Origin: Marinobacterium jannaschii DSM 6295
GTDB lineage: Bacteria > Pseudomonadota > Gammaproteobacteria > Pseudomonadales > Balneatricaceae
NCBI RefSeq assembly: GCF_000620085.1
Contig: NZ_KK211068.1
Span: 145,134-209,133, forward strand
Direction: 5' to 3'
DNA: 64,000 bases
The translations under genes were made by a program, and so were the position numbers. Within the stretch, counting starts at the first letter, position 1. The number at the start of each line of letters is the position of its first letter. Below the pieces are notes generated by a model that saw nothing but the letters and a program-made list of their open reading frames with translations, was not told the origin of the DNA and did not search any database. Below are positions 43,733 to 53,437 of this stretch, piece after piece.

Positions 43733-45505
43733 CTAGTGCCGGGAGCCGGGTTCACACTCTGTATTGGAGTAGAATCTCAGCAACTGATCAATCGGCATCG
43801 GCCTGGCGATATAAAACCCCTGCAGGTGGTCACACCCCAGCTGGATCGCCATCTCATACTCTTCCCGGCGCTCTATACCTTCGGCCACCACTTCCATATC
43901 CAGGCGGTGCGCCATCTCGACGATACCTGCGGTCAGCGCCTGATTACGCGGATGTACATCAATATGATCGATCAGCATCCGATCAAGTTTGAGGATATCC
44001 AGAGGCAGGTCCAGCAGATGGGTAATGGAAGAAAAGCCACATCCGAAATCATCCAGCGCCACCTTCATGCCGATGGCGCGAAAGCGCTCCAGCTGCTTGC
44101 GACAGCTTTTGGTGCTCTGCACGATTTCACGCTCTGTCAGCTCCAGACAGATACACTCCGGCGGCAGTCCGCACTCCTCCAGCCAGCTGAGAAAGAGTTC
44201 GTAAAAGCCACGTCCGCTCAACTGCGAAGCGGTTACATTGATGGCGATCTTCTGTATCGATGAACTGTCACCGCTCAGCAGATGAAACAGGTCCCGACTC
44301 TTGTTAACCACCACACGGGTGATGCCATTGATCGCCGGGGTCATCTCGGCCAGGGAGATAAAGTGATCCGGTGGAACCCAGCCAAGACGTGGTGACTGCC
44401 AGCGGACCAGCGCCTCGACCTGCATAGTCTCCGGCTGCTGCACCGCAATGACCGGTTGGAACCAGGCGCTGAACTCGGTATTCGCCAGCCCGGCGCTGAG
44501 CTCCAGCTCAATGGCCTGATTACGGGCAAACTGAGCCGCCATCTTCTGGGTATAGAAACAAACCGGGTAATCAGGCATCCGCTTGGCTTCATACATCGCA
44601 CAATCCGCGTGCTTAATCAGCAGATCGATGGTCTCGGCATGGGGATAAAAAGCGACACCAACCGAAGGCGTCATCAGAATCTGGTGGCTGTCGATCTCAA
44701 AGGAGCTGTCGAACACCGAGAGTATGCGCTTAATCAGGGGATAGATCTGCTGCCGGTTTTCCAGCAGGTCGGAAATAATCACGAACTCGTCACCACCCAG
44801 ACGGGCCAGAAAGTCGGAGTCCCGGACAACACCTTCCAGTCGGCGCGCCAGCTGTTTCAACAGTTCGTCGCCGGTCAGATGGCCATAGGTATCATTGATC
44901 TTCTTAAAACCATTGAGATCAAAGTACAGCAACGCCACCTGGTCGCCAGAGCGCTTGGCCCGATGTAACACCCGGGTGGCGGCATCATGAAAGTAGGTGC
45001 GGTTTGGCAGCCGGGTCAGCGGGTCATGCTTCACCATCGCTTCCAGCTGCACATTACGATAGGCCGAGTCTTCCAGCGCCTGTTTCAGCTTCAGCTCAAT
45101 CTGCTTACGCTCTTTGGCATAGTGCAGGCTGCGAGCCAGCAGCTCCGGCGATACATTATTTTTGGTCAGGTAGTCCTGGGCTCCTTTCTGCAGCGCATCT
45201 GCGGCTACATCCAGATCTTCCTGGCCGGTCAGCACAACGATGGGCAGGTTGGGATAGAGCTTGTTCACCTCGCGGATATTTTCGACCCCCGAGCGGTCCG
45301 GCAGCCCCATATCGAGTATCAGCGACTGAAAGGTGCCTTTCGCCAGTGCTTCCACCACTTTTTCAAAGCGGTCTACGCAGACCACCGAATAGCTGTCACC
45401 AAACACTTCGAATAACATCTCGGTGACCAGTTCGGCATCGGCGGGATTATCCTCCGCCATCAGAAATATATTACTGGATTTGGAGTTCACCATCGGAGTA
45501 TTCAT
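43733..45505 (-). CDS. Response regulator with GGDEF and EAL domains
   Basis: A 590-residue soluble protein: receiver (about 12-130, phosphoacceptor D65 in LILDMGLPD), GGDEF (about 165-325) with the intact motif LGGDEF and an RxxD inhibitory site (RDSD) five residues before it, and EAL (about 340-580) with VEALVRW, INVTAS, LELTER, LDDFGCGFSS, LKLDRM and VAEGIE. Both catalytic motifs look complete, so either synthesis or breakdown of c-di-GMP may be switched by phosphorylation. It is the last gene of a minus-strand signalling cluster and most likely receives phosphate from the kinase(s) upstream. Confidence 0.92.
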   Translation of the reverse strand: MNTPMVNSKSSNIFLMAEDNPADAELVTEMLFEVFGDSYSVVCVDRFEKVVEALAKGTFQSLILDMGLPDRSGVENIREVNKLYPNLPIVVLTGQEDLDVAADALQKGAQDYLTKNNVSPELLARSLHYAKERKQIELKLKQALEDSAYRNVQLEAMVKHDPLTRLPNRTYFHDAATRVLHRAKRSGDQVALLYFDLNGFKKINDTYGHLTGDELLKQLARRLEGVVRDSDFLARLGGDEFVIISDLLENRQQIYPLIKRILSVFDSSFEIDSHQILMTPSVGVAFYPHAETIDLLIKHADCAMYEAKRMPDYPVCFYTQKMAAQFARNQAIELELSAGLANTEFSAWFQPVIAVQQPETMQVEALVRWQSPRLGWVPPDHFISLAEMTPAINGITRVVVNKSRDLFHLLSGDSSSIQKIAINVTASQLSGRGFYELFLSWLEECGLPPECICLELTEREIVQSTKSCRKQLERFRAIGMKVALDDFGCGFSSITHLLDLPLDILKLDRMLIDHIDVHPRNQALTAGIVEMAHRLDMEVVAEGIERREEYEMAIQLGCDHLQGFYIARPMPIDQLLRFYSNTECEPGSRH

Positions 45506-45556
45506 GCATGACTTTCCTTTGCTTTCTCCATCGCCTTCAGTTGAATGGATGGAGGG

Positions 45557-46291
45557 TCAATCCTGTCGGTTTACGGTGGGCATTATGAAAGTGACCGCCA
45601 GTCCACCCTGCGGAGAGTGAGCGAATAACAGCGCTCCATCGTTCAGCCGGACAATGCGTTCACAAAAAGTCAGTCCCATTCCGATACCTTCGTAGTCATG
45701 GCCCGACTGCAGACGCTTAAAAGGTGTCACGAGCAGTTCCAAAGCTGTATCAGATACTCCGATCCCGTTGTCTTCTACAGAAACCTGAATAGTTTCCTGA
45801 TGCTGCAGGCACTGTAGTACAACCTGCGGCTGATGACCTGCTTCTGGCGGATGATACTGCAGTGCATTTTTCAGAACATTCTCCAGTAACAGCTGCCAGT
45901 GACCATAGCAGCCGGTCACTTCAGGCAGTTCGACATGGCCGATCTTTACTACCGATATATCATAGTGACGGCCAAGTTTTTGCAGCACCGAGTCGATCAG
46001 CCTGGCCAGTGAAAATGATGAGTCCGGCTGCCGCTGGCTTTGCAGCCGAGAGAACACCAGCAGCGCATCGATCATCTGCTGGGCGCGCTCGCCGTTCTCC
46101 TGAATCAGTGCTAACCAGTACTGTTCTTTCTCATCCAGCCGTCCATCCAGCCGTCGCCCGATCAGCTGGGAAAACTGAACCACGGCGCGCAGCGGCGCGC
46201 CCATATCGTGCGATAATCCATAGACCAGTTTCTGGAGATCATCCCCCTGCCCTTCCGGCGGCGCAGTCACGCCTGAATCAGTCGTTGCCAT
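45557..46291 (-). CDS. Soluble sensor histidine kinase lacking an input domain
   Basis: A 244-residue protein consisting only of a HisKA dimerisation domain (phosphorylatable H28 in GLSHDMGAPLR) and a HATPase domain (N box ENVLKNALQYH, VEDNGIGVS, GIGMGLTFCERIV). With no membrane or sensory region, it must take its input from a partner. Two single-domain receivers lie immediately upstream and could play that part, or it may phosphorylate them and the downstream REC-GGDEF-EAL protein. It starts 6 bases after the end of the previous gene. Confidence 0.9.
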   Translation of the reverse strand: MATTDSGVTAPPEGQGDDLQKLVYGLSHDMGAPLRAVVQFSQLIGRRLDGRLDEKEQYWLALIQENGERAQQMIDALLVFSRLQSQRQPDSSFSLARLIDSVLQKLGRHYDISVVKIGHVELPEVTGCYGHWQLLLENVLKNALQYHPPEAGHQPQVVLQCLQHQETIQVSVEDNGIGVSDTALELLVTPFKRLQSGHDYEGIGMGLTFCERIVRLNDGALLFAHSPQGGLAVTFIMPTVNRQD

Positions 46292-46297
46292 GGTGTC

Positions 46298-46729
46298 TCA
46301 CCCCTTACCCGGCAGCTTGACGATATCGATCCAGAAACATTCAATCATCTGGACAATATCCAGAAAACGATCGAGCTGCACAGGCTTGGAGATAAAGCAG
46401 TTGGCATGCAGGTCATAGCTTTGCTGGATATCACTGGCAGCTTCTGAACTGGATAGAATAATCACCGGAATCTGACGCAGGTTAAGATCGCTTTTGACGG
46501 CCTGCAGTACTTCGCGGCCGTCTACTTTTGGCAGGTTAAGATCCAGCAGAATAATGTCCGGGGTAGAGACATCGGTATAAGGGGGCTGCTTGCGCAGATA
46601 ATCAAGCGCCTGCTCACCGTCGGAAACCACCTCCAGGTGATTGCGAATCTTGCCCGAGCTGAGCGCCTCCCGGGTAAGCTCGACATCACCTGGATTATCT
46701 TCAATTAACAAAATATTAATGGACTTCAT
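46298..46729 (-). CDS. Single-domain response regulator (Rcp1-like)
   Basis: A 143-residue receiver without output domain. The acidic pair is E10/D11, the phosphoacceptor is D63 (ILLDLNLPKVDG), and the conserved lysine is in SKPVQLDRF. The C-terminal helix ending MIECFWIDIVKLPG is like that of cyanobacterial Rcp1-type receivers, which pair with phytochrome-like kinases. It shares obvious paralogy with the next receiver upstream. Likely a phosphate shuttle between the large membrane kinase and the soluble kinase. Confidence 0.92.
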   Translation of the reverse strand: MKSINILLIEDNPGDVELTREALSSGKIRNHLEVVSDGEQALDYLRKQPPYTDVSTPDIILLDLNLPKVDGREVLQAVKSDLNLRQIPVIILSSSEAASDIQQSYDLHANCFISKPVQLDRFLDIVQMIECFWIDIVKLPGKG

Positions 46730-46740
46730 CGCTCCCCCCT

Positions 46741-47166
46741 TTATCCGGGCTGCCCGGGCAGCTTTACAACAGACAGCCAGAAATCTTCCAGTGATCGGAT
46801 CGCCTCAATAAACTTCTCGAAATCCACGGGCTTGGTGATGTAGCTGTTGGCATTTTCGGTATAGCTCCGGCTGATATCGATCTCCGCCTCCGATGAGGTC
46901 AGAATAATCACCGGTACACTCCGGGTCCGGGGCTGGCTTTTAATCTTATGCAGCACCTCTATGCCGTCGACTTTAGGCAGATTAATATCCAGCAACACAA
47001 TATCCGGTAACGTTTCTGCCTGATCAAAAAAATCCAGTGCATCCTGACCATCCCCGATCACGACGATATTGTTCGCAACCCGTGCTTCATCGAATCCGGC
47101 CTTAACCAGTTCGATATCCCCCGGGTTGTCCTCCACCAGCAGTATTTCTATCGGGCGTACTTCCAT
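46741..47166 (-). CDS. Single-domain response regulator (Rcp1-like), paralogue
   Basis: A 141-residue receiver with pocket E12/D13, phosphoacceptor D60 (VLLDINLPKVDG), and lysine in TKPVDFEKF, ending EDFWLSVVKLPG. It resembles its neighbour closely enough to suggest duplication. ATG 47166 has GGATG at proper spacing; an alternative in-frame ATG at 47175 would add MLF. It follows the membrane kinase gene by 37 bases, so the two are likely partners. Confidence 0.91.
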   Translation of the reverse strand: MEVRPIEILLVEDNPGDIELVKAGFDEARVANNIVVIGDGQDALDFFDQAETLPDIVLLDINLPKVDGIEVLHKIKSQPRTRSVPVIILTSSEAEIDISRSYTENANSYITKPVDFEKFIEAIRSLEDFWLSVVKLPGQPG

Positions 47167-47203
47167 AAATAACATCCATTATCAGTTCTGTTTGTCGCCA
47201 GTA

Positions 47204-49876
47204 TCAGTGGTCACCGCTGATTGACTTCGGCCACTTAATGCGGAATCGGCTTCCTTTATCCGGTTCAGAGAAAACGTCTATCTCAGCACCGTGGTGCCCG
47301 GCAACTTTTTTGCAGATTGCCAGGCCAATGCCTGTGCCCGGAAACTCCTCCTTAGTATTCAACCGTTGAAAGATGGTAAACAGCTTGTCCCGATACTTTT
47401 CATCAATACCGATGCCATTGTCCTGCACATCGATCAGCCAGAGATCGCCTTGCTCCTCTGCTGAGATAACAACCCGGGGCTGTTCACTGCGATTAAATTT
47501 GAGCCCGTTACCCACCAGGTTGAGGAACAGCTGGAACACCTGAGAAGGTATCCCTGACAATACCGGTAACGGCTGCTGCCAGCTAAACTCCGCCTGCTTT
47601 TCGGTCATCACCTCCTGCAGGGTGTTCTTCACCTGAACACAGATATCTTCCAAAGCGACCTCCTCGGTCGCCTGCACATTCTGGTCAAGGCGGCAGAAAG
47701 TAAGAATGTCTGAAATCATACTGCGGGCCCGCTGTGCCCCGTCGGTAATGTAGTGCAGATAGCTACGGCTTTTATCGTCCAGGTTGTCAGACAGACGACG
47801 CTCCAGCAGCTGACTGAAACTCAGCACCATCCGTACCGGTTCCTGCAGGTCATGCGAGCAGACAAAGGCAAAGCGTTCCAGCTGCTCATTGGAGTGCCGC
47901 AGCCTTTCCATGGCACAGTCCATCTGGATATTCTGCACTTTAAGCTCCTGCAGCATCCGTTTACGCTCGGTCATATCAGTGATGGAGGCGATGATGTACG
48001 TTTCCTGCCCGATCTCAATTGATGACAGGCCGACTTCAATAGGTACCAGGCAGTCATCGGCGGTCAGCCCCATCAGGTCAGCGCCATCTCCGGCCATCTT
48101 CCGCGCCCCCCGGTCGCCCTGAAAGCCCTCACGCAATGCAGCATGTTTATTGCGCACCATATCCGGCACCAGCTGATCGACATTCATTGCCAGCAATTGC
48201 TCGCTACGATAACCAAAGATAGTGCAGGCTTGCTCATTTGCTTCGGCAATGTTGCCCTGCCGATCAATCAGTAACACCCCGACCGGCATCAGGTAGGTGA
48301 TAGCCCGATAACGCTGTTCAGCCTGTTGCAAAGCCTGGTTGGATTGCTCCAGCTGCCGTTCTTTGCGGATATTCAGCCGATTCACTTCACGTGCCTGATA
48401 ATAGAAAAACAGCGTCCCCTGAAACAGAAATATCAGCAAGCCCCCTGCCCCCAGCACCATCAACGGCAGGGAAGACACCAGCTCTTCGACAAACTGCTTA
48501 CGCGGAATAAACTCGGCTTGCCAGGCGACATTGGCCAGCGGCAGCACAACCATCTGACTGATGGCAATACTCTCCGCTTCAGGCGTTGAATAGTTTTTCC
48601 AGATAACCTCATCACCGTCAGAGACAGTGATATAGAATCGCTCATCATAGTCACGAAAGCCGATCAACCTGGACATCAACTGATCAACCTTCACAATCCC
48701 AAGAACAAAACCCTTAAGTTCCAATTCCTGCATCACCGGCGAGTAAACCAGAAAGCCGCGCCCACCCTGCACCAGCTCGACGGTACGGGTAACGCTGATG
48801 CCGTTTTCCTGAAGGGCCTGCCTGAACCCAGCCGCCCTTCGCGGATCGGAGGCCAGATTCAGATTCATTGCGGATTCATTGCCTTCCAGCGGTACAACCC
48901 AGCGGATATGGAAGCTGCTATCCACCCATTCGATCGCCTGAAACACCGACATATCCTCAATATAGGATTCGGCATCCCGTTCCCACTGCTTCTGATTGAT
49001 TTGCCCCTGGTAGGACAGGCGCTGGCTCATGCGTTCCAGTGCCGCTACCTCTGAGGCAAGAAACTGATCCGTGACAGAGCGGGCAGCATCCGCTTCGTTT
49101 CTGATGACCTCTTTGATCCTCTGGTTTTCCCATGAGGAAAGCGCCTGCCAAAGCACCAGCAACGAAACCGTCAGCACCACGCCACTGACAATGTTATAGA
49201 GATAGGTCTGCGAGCGTTCTTCATGCAATCGGCGTGAGGCATTCCAGAGCAACACCCCTGTGCCGACAAAGACAAAGCCGACAGAGGTATGTACGGCCAT
49301 CCGGGTAAAGTGCATCCAGCCATAGATCGCTTCAAAGCCGACCAGATAGCCGGTGAGCGACAACCCTCCGAGGCAAACGGTTATGATTCCCAGAATCATA
49401 GGAAACATGACACGTTGCAGCAGAAAAGCAGATACCAGCGCCATTCCGGTCAGTAGAAAACACAAGGCGGTATTCGGTGCCATCCGGCCGGGATGCGAGG
49501 TGAGTGTCGTGATGTAGTGTTCCATCAGCAACTGGTCGATACCAAGATCAACATCGGCCAGATACTCAGCCAGAGTCAGCCCACCCAATGCAGCGAGCAT
49601 GCCACCCAGCCCGACCATCAGATAGCGTCTGTTGTAGATTGCGGCCAGCAGCCCCGTCCCCGACATCAAAAAGCCCAAGGCGGTATTAAACTGCATCGGC
49701 ACAAACTCGGGATCGATCTGAATCAGCAACTGATTTTTGCTATACCAGCCGGTCATCACTACCAGCCCCATCAGCGCGGACAATGCTGCTATCACAGTAC
49801 CGATCGCTTTCAGGCTATAACACCGGAAGGATTGAACTTTATTTTCAGAATGATGAGGGCCATGAGCCAGATCCAT
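47204..49876 (-). CDS. Membrane sensor histidine kinase (MASE-like membrane region, CHASE-like, PAS, kinase)
   Basis: An 890-residue kinase. The N-terminal 250 residues hold about seven hydrophobic segments in a membrane-sensor arrangement. A periplasmic CHASE-like domain (about 270-470) is closed by another membrane segment near 480-500. A PAS domain (about 520-640, AITYLMPVGVLLIDRQGNIA) precedes the kinase core with H675 in FVCSHDLQEPVRMV, then the N box LNLVGNGLKFN, VQDNGIGID and GTGIGLAICKKV. The core is of the phytochrome-kinase type that partners Rcp1-like receivers, two of which follow. ATG 49876 is preferred over GTG 49882, given AAGGA upstream. The signal sensed is unknown. Confidence 0.88.
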   Translation of the reverse strand: MDLAHGPHHSENKVQSFRCYSLKAIGTVIAALSALMGLVVMTGWYSKNQLLIQIDPEFVPMQFNTALGFLMSGTGLLAAIYNRRYLMVGLGGMLAALGGLTLAEYLADVDLGIDQLLMEHYITTLTSHPGRMAPNTALCFLLTGMALVSAFLLQRVMFPMILGIITVCLGGLSLTGYLVGFEAIYGWMHFTRMAVHTSVGFVFVGTGVLLWNASRRLHEERSQTYLYNIVSGVVLTVSLLVLWQALSSWENQRIKEVIRNEADAARSVTDQFLASEVAALERMSQRLSYQGQINQKQWERDAESYIEDMSVFQAIEWVDSSFHIRWVVPLEGNESAMNLNLASDPRRAAGFRQALQENGISVTRTVELVQGGRGFLVYSPVMQELELKGFVLGIVKVDQLMSRLIGFRDYDERFYITVSDGDEVIWKNYSTPEAESIAISQMVVLPLANVAWQAEFIPRKQFVEELVSSLPLMVLGAGGLLIFLFQGTLFFYYQAREVNRLNIRKERQLEQSNQALQQAEQRYRAITYLMPVGVLLIDRQGNIAEANEQACTIFGYRSEQLLAMNVDQLVPDMVRNKHAALREGFQGDRGARKMAGDGADLMGLTADDCLVPIEVGLSSIEIGQETYIIASITDMTERKRMLQELKVQNIQMDCAMERLRHSNEQLERFAFVCSHDLQEPVRMVLSFSQLLERRLSDNLDDKSRSYLHYITDGAQRARSMISDILTFCRLDQNVQATEEVALEDICVQVKNTLQEVMTEKQAEFSWQQPLPVLSGIPSQVFQLFLNLVGNGLKFNRSEQPRVVISAEEQGDLWLIDVQDNGIGIDEKYRDKLFTIFQRLNTKEEFPGTGIGLAICKKVAGHHGAEIDVFSEPDKGSRFRIKWPKSISGDH

Positions 49877-50248
49877 TAGCACTAATCCTTTAGCTAAGCC
49901 TGCCCCGGAGGGAGGCCTTAAGAATCGGTTACAGATGAGTCAAGAAGCAGAATGGCTGCCTAAACACTCCCTGTTGCCGGACGATCCCACTGGAAGGATT
50001 CCTGAAGAGGATTTCACTACCTTCCCGATAACCTGATTTAACAGGACGGATGATATCAACAGATCCGACAACTTCTAGATAGACCCCTGGGTAGATTTCC
50101 ACACGGCCGGACTGACTGATAAACACCGAGGTTACCTAATACTAGAACAGCAGAGGAAAAACGCTAGAGCAGCGGCTCTATAATTAAGCCTTTAGGTAGC
50201 AGCTCAGCCCGCATTACCCGGCCTGATGGATCACGCTTATGAAAGCGG
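49877..50248. other. Intergenic region before the signalling cluster
   Basis: About 370 bases. A minus-strand GTG-initiated frame of 65 codons (50126-49929) with AGG ahead is present, but it shows no family resemblance and ordinary composition, so it is not called as a gene. The promoter of the signalling cluster probably lies here. No terminator with a T run was seen for the L,D-transpeptidase gene. Confidence 0.3.
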
Positions 50249-50779
50249 CTACCAGTCGATACGGATGGGGGTTCCGACATCAACCAGAGTCATAAACTCA
50301 TCCATCTCTTCATTGGTGAGGGCAATACAGCCGTTGGTCCAGTTCAGCTTCTGTGCCCGCTCAGCATTCCAGTCCGCACGGTTCGGCTGGCCGTGGATCA
50401 TAATTGAGCCGCCGGGCGACACACCCCGCTGCCGCGCGCGCTGCCGGTCCTGCTCGTTGGGATAGCTGATATGCATGGCGCGGTAAAAGGAGGAGTTCTG
50501 CTTGATAAAGTCGAGGTAGTAAGCCCCTTCCGGGGTTCGTTTATCGCCGCGCTGCTGCTTATGGCCACGGGGATTCTTACCCAGTGCCACCACATACTCG
50601 CGAACCAGGTTACCGTTCTCGATCAGGTACATCCGCCGCTCAGACTTATCGACCCGAATCAGATCAACAGCTATCGCCTGAAAGCTAAACGCAGACAGAA
50701 ACAGTGCTAATGACAGTGAACACAGACGGGACAGATATGGAGTGCAGACATGTATCCCTGACAGGACGGGCGATTCCAT
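50249..50779 (-). CDS. L,D-transpeptidase (YkuD family), exported
   Basis: A 176-residue protein with a signal peptide (cleavage near FSFQAIAVD) and a YkuD catalytic domain. The substrate/histidine segment is SIMIHGQPN and the nucleophile lies in NWTNGCIALTNEEMDE, a T-N-G-C variant of the usual S-H-G-C. Upstream, RVDKSERRMYLIENGNLVREY and RTPEGAYYLD are typical. It would cross-link peptidoglycan or attach lipoproteins to it in the periplasm. It appears monocistronic. Confidence 0.88.
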   Translation of the reverse strand: MESPVLSGIHVCTPYLSRLCSLSLALFLSAFSFQAIAVDLIRVDKSERRMYLIENGNLVREYVVALGKNPRGHKQQRGDKRTPEGAYYLDFIKQNSSFYRAMHISYPNEQDRQRARQRGVSPGGSIMIHGQPNRADWNAERAQKLNWTNGCIALTNEEMDEFMTLVDVGTPIRIDW

Positions 50780-50977
50780 TCGGACAACTCATTCAGATAA
50801 CTAACGGAAGTGATGTTTATTGAACGATTGATAAGATACTCTGCCACTGCAGGATCTTCCAGAGATTTCAGGATAGATTTACGGGCGCATTACCCTGCGG
50901 TGAATCCGGGCAAGCGGTAATCAAACATCCTGCCAGCGATATCCTGCCTTGTGACCGATACCGCCAGCAGCAGTCAC

Positions 50978-51331
50978 TTACTTATGAAAACCGGCAAAGG
51001 TCTCCATATAGCTCATCGGTAACGCCTTCATCGCCTCTTTGAGACTATCACCGACATTGCCGTAGCACTCGATACTCACCGGCGTCACCAACGCCATCAG
51101 CTCCGGCAGGGATGGCCCGACATTCGCCAGATGAGCCAGACCGGCATCGCTGTCGGCATAGCGCTCATAGATATGCAGCACCTTGCCGTCTTCACTGACC
51201 GACCACTCATAAGCCACCACACCCGGCTCTTCCTGCGTCATATGGCAAAACTTCGCAGCCAGCTCTTTCAGCGCCGCAAGATTACCCTCGCCGATATTGG
51301 CTTTCAGTATCCAGTAGATATTGTTCGTCAT
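50978..51331 (-). CDS. Antibiotic biosynthesis monooxygenase (ABM)-family protein
   Basis: A 117-residue dimeric alpha/beta-barrel-type small protein: IYWILKANIGEGNLAALKEL, then EEPGVVAYEWSVSEDGKVLH and YERYADSDAGLAHL. These patterns place it in the ABM/YgiN-like group. Members are often quinol monooxygenases or of unknown role; none of the catalytic features lets a reaction be assigned. ATG 51331 is used rather than the longer frame from 51382 because it gives the normal family start and is preceded by AGGGAT. Confidence 0.75.
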   Translation of the reverse strand: MTNNIYWILKANIGEGNLAALKELAAKFCHMTQEEPGVVAYEWSVSEDGKVLHIYERYADSDAGLAHLANVGPSLPELMALVTPVSIECYGNVGDSLKEAMKALPMSYMETFAGFHK

Positions 51332-51995
51332 CTGATCATCCCTAACTGTTGATTGAAGGCAGCCAGAAGGCCACCCAGTCACGTTACCCCAGACCTGGGC
51401 AGAGCGCTAATGACTCAACCCTAGCAGTTTCAGGCAAGGCGCCAATTAGGTCTTTAGGATGAAAAAACACAGCTTTTGGGAGAGCCTCTTATGGCTATAT
51501 CAGGTGAAGACTTGTCAATGCCATCGGCCAGTATATCCAACGTGTCGATTATTAGATCGATATATCAATAGGTCAGTCATAAGCCATAGCGGTCAGTCGC
51601 CACCAACCGAGCCCTCAAGCTCTACCATCTCTAAGAACAGGCACCATAGTCATAACTCTTTAGAAATTTTTACTGGGCCGCAAAGGAACACCTGCCAACT
51701 ATAGATTCAGTATCACTTACAGAAGATTTTTTGTAGACAAGAGATCAGGCTTGGCTTACATCTGAACAAAATACAAGCTAACAACTGTTTAATTTATCGA
51801 TTAGTACTTCTTCCCGTTGATTGTGTGAGCTATCAAAGGGGATTACATCTCGGCGAACAATGTTTACACTACCCGCCTGAAACAGGGACGGTTCAGATCG
51901 ACTAAAAATCATGAAGTTAGTATGCTTATGACTCTCATCGTGAACTAGATAATTGTCCCTGTGTATATTAGAGCTAATTTACAAGGGGACTTCAG
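51332..51995. other. AT-rich intergenic region
   Basis: About 660 bases with base composition more AT-rich than the rest of the window. A plus-strand frame of 81 codons (51459-51704) begins here but has no ribosome site and a random-looking product, so it is not called. The composition continues into the two lipoprotein genes downstream, consistent with an acquired segment. Promoter elements probably lie close to 51950. Confidence 0.4.
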
Positions 51996-52748
51996 ATGTT
52001 TAAGCACAAAGTCAAGCTAGCGCTCACTTTTCTAACACTAGTAGCAATGACAGGCTGTTCGGGCCTTCCAAAACAGCAAGCATATAACCAGCAAGCAAAT
52101 ACGCATGTAAAAAAGGTTGCTATCGTCAAGCCTATAACGCCTGAGGAAGTGAACATCTACTATCATAATCATCCTGGCTATCAGGCTGGTTTAATCGGCG
52201 GTATAGCTGCAGGCATTGAATTCACTAGTAAAACTAACGGATATAACGAAGCAATCGCTAATCAAAGCTTCAACCCTTCAGAATATCTAGTTGAGAGCCT
52301 ACAGAAAGCGCTTGAAGATCGGAATTATGATGTATCGCTTATAGAAACCTCCGCAACAGAATCTCGAAAGTTCATGCAGGAATATCCTAAGAAAGGTATC
52401 GATGCCGTTTTGGATAATTATTTCTACAGCTATGGATATACGGCTGGTAGCCCTATCGCTGCATACAAACCAACCATAAAGTTACAGACCAGGCTGGTTG
52501 ATTCAAATTCTGAAGCCGTATTGTACGCCAACCAATTAGCGACAGGCGAAAACTTTGGACTTCGAGATAACACAAGATATATCGGTCATTCTGAGAATTT
52601 TTCTTTTCCCAGCTACGATGCACTTAAAGAATCACCGGAAAGCAGTATTGATGGATTAAAAGATGCAATCAACCGCATCGTTTCGAGTATTGTTCAAGAA
52701 TTAGCGCCTATAGAAAAAGAGCCTAAATCGATCGCTCTCAACAATTAA
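51996..52748 (+). CDS. Hypothetical lipoprotein
   Basis: A 250-residue protein with a lipoprotein signal peptide, lipobox VAMTGC with cysteine at about position 21. The mature chain has a short Gln/Asn-rich linker, a Gly-containing segment GYQAGLIGGIAAGIEF that could insert shallowly in a membrane, and otherwise mixed alpha/beta content (VDSNSEAVLYANQLATGENF). A strong AAGGGG site precedes the ATG. Its DNA is markedly AT-rich compared with most of the window. No family was recognised. It is probably cotranscribed with the next lipoprotein gene, 21 bases downstream. Confidence 0.75.
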   Translation: MFKHKVKLALTFLTLVAMTGCSGLPKQQAYNQQANTHVKKVAIVKPITPEEVNIYYHNHPGYQAGLIGGIAAGIEFTSKTNGYNEAIANQSFNPSEYLVESLQKALEDRNYDVSLIETSATESRKFMQEYPKKGIDAVLDNYFYSYGYTAGSPIAAYKPTIKLQTRLVDSNSEAVLYANQLATGENFGLRDNTRYIGHSENFSFPSYDALKESPESSIDGLKDAINRIVSSIVQELAPIEKEPKSIALNN

Positions 52749-52769
52749 TGCAGAATTAAAGTAATTAGT

Positions 52770-53417
52770 ATGATTGTTAGAACATTGCTAGCAGCCTTGA
52801 GCGTAGTTACTCTGGCAGGCTGTACAGTGAAACGAATAGACTACGCTTCTCAGCTGGAGAGCGCAGCACCATGCTGTACAACATATGAGAAGATGCCCGG
52901 CGAAAAGATAGAGTTTAATGGCGAGGGCATACGCTTTCATCTTGGTGACGAGCACGGAGTGGTAGTGGAGGAGGAAAAGGAAAAAATATATGCCTTAAAG
53001 CTAATTCTTCCGAATTTTGTTTCTCCATACTCAATTAGAGTCCAATCTCCTGTTCACCTAAAGTCAGCCTTTGTTCCCAAACTAGTTCTGCTGGATAAAG
53101 ACCATAGAGTATCACGCACCTTTGATCACAAGGACTTCATATTTAATCACTCCAAGTATGAAGCGACGCTATTTGTAAATGATACTAATAATAACGAACA
53201 CTACTTGGTTATAAGTGAAGACTTAAATGCTAGATCAATAGCACAGAAAACAACTAGTGTTGAAGTCAACACCGTATACACAAGCGGAGTAAGCCTTTCC
53301 TACGGTAGTGGCGATATAACGTCGACGATCACCAGTTCGAAAGGGGGGATCGTTCTTATCGGTTTAAATGAGTACAAGCTGCGAACCTTGAGCGACATCA
53401 GGGAGGATGAAAAGTAA
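52770..53417 (+). CDS. Hypothetical lipoprotein, weakly MalM-like
   Basis: A 215-residue protein with a lipobox (VVTLAGC). The region after the cysteine has a paired-cysteine motif (APCCTTYEKM), then beta-rich sequence with VHLKSAFVPKLVLLDKDHRV, which recalls the MalM-type periplasmic proteins (FxPxxxxLDxxxxxxR); the similarity is weak. AT-rich like its neighbour. The pair resembles an accessory surface or assembly module of unknown purpose. Confidence 0.72.
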   Translation: MIVRTLLAALSVVTLAGCTVKRIDYASQLESAAPCCTTYEKMPGEKIEFNGEGIRFHLGDEHGVVVEEEKEKIYALKLILPNFVSPYSIRVQSPVHLKSAFVPKLVLLDKDHRVSRTFDHKDFIFNHSKYEATLFVNDTNNNEHYLVISEDLNARSIAQKTTSVEVNTVYTSGVSLSYGSGDITSTITSSKGGIVLIGLNEYKLRTLSDIREDEK

Positions 53418-53437
53418 AGATAACGATAATAGGACAG

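Noticed and set aside
49929..50126. 65-codon minus-strand frame, superficially CsrA-like at its start
   Set aside because: It starts at GTG, and the CsrA core pattern and its conserved residues are missing; it was left as non-coding in the intergenic entry.
51459..51704. 81-codon plus-strand frame in the AT-rich region
   Set aside because: No ribosome site, random-looking Ser/His/Pro-rich product, and no neighbour link.
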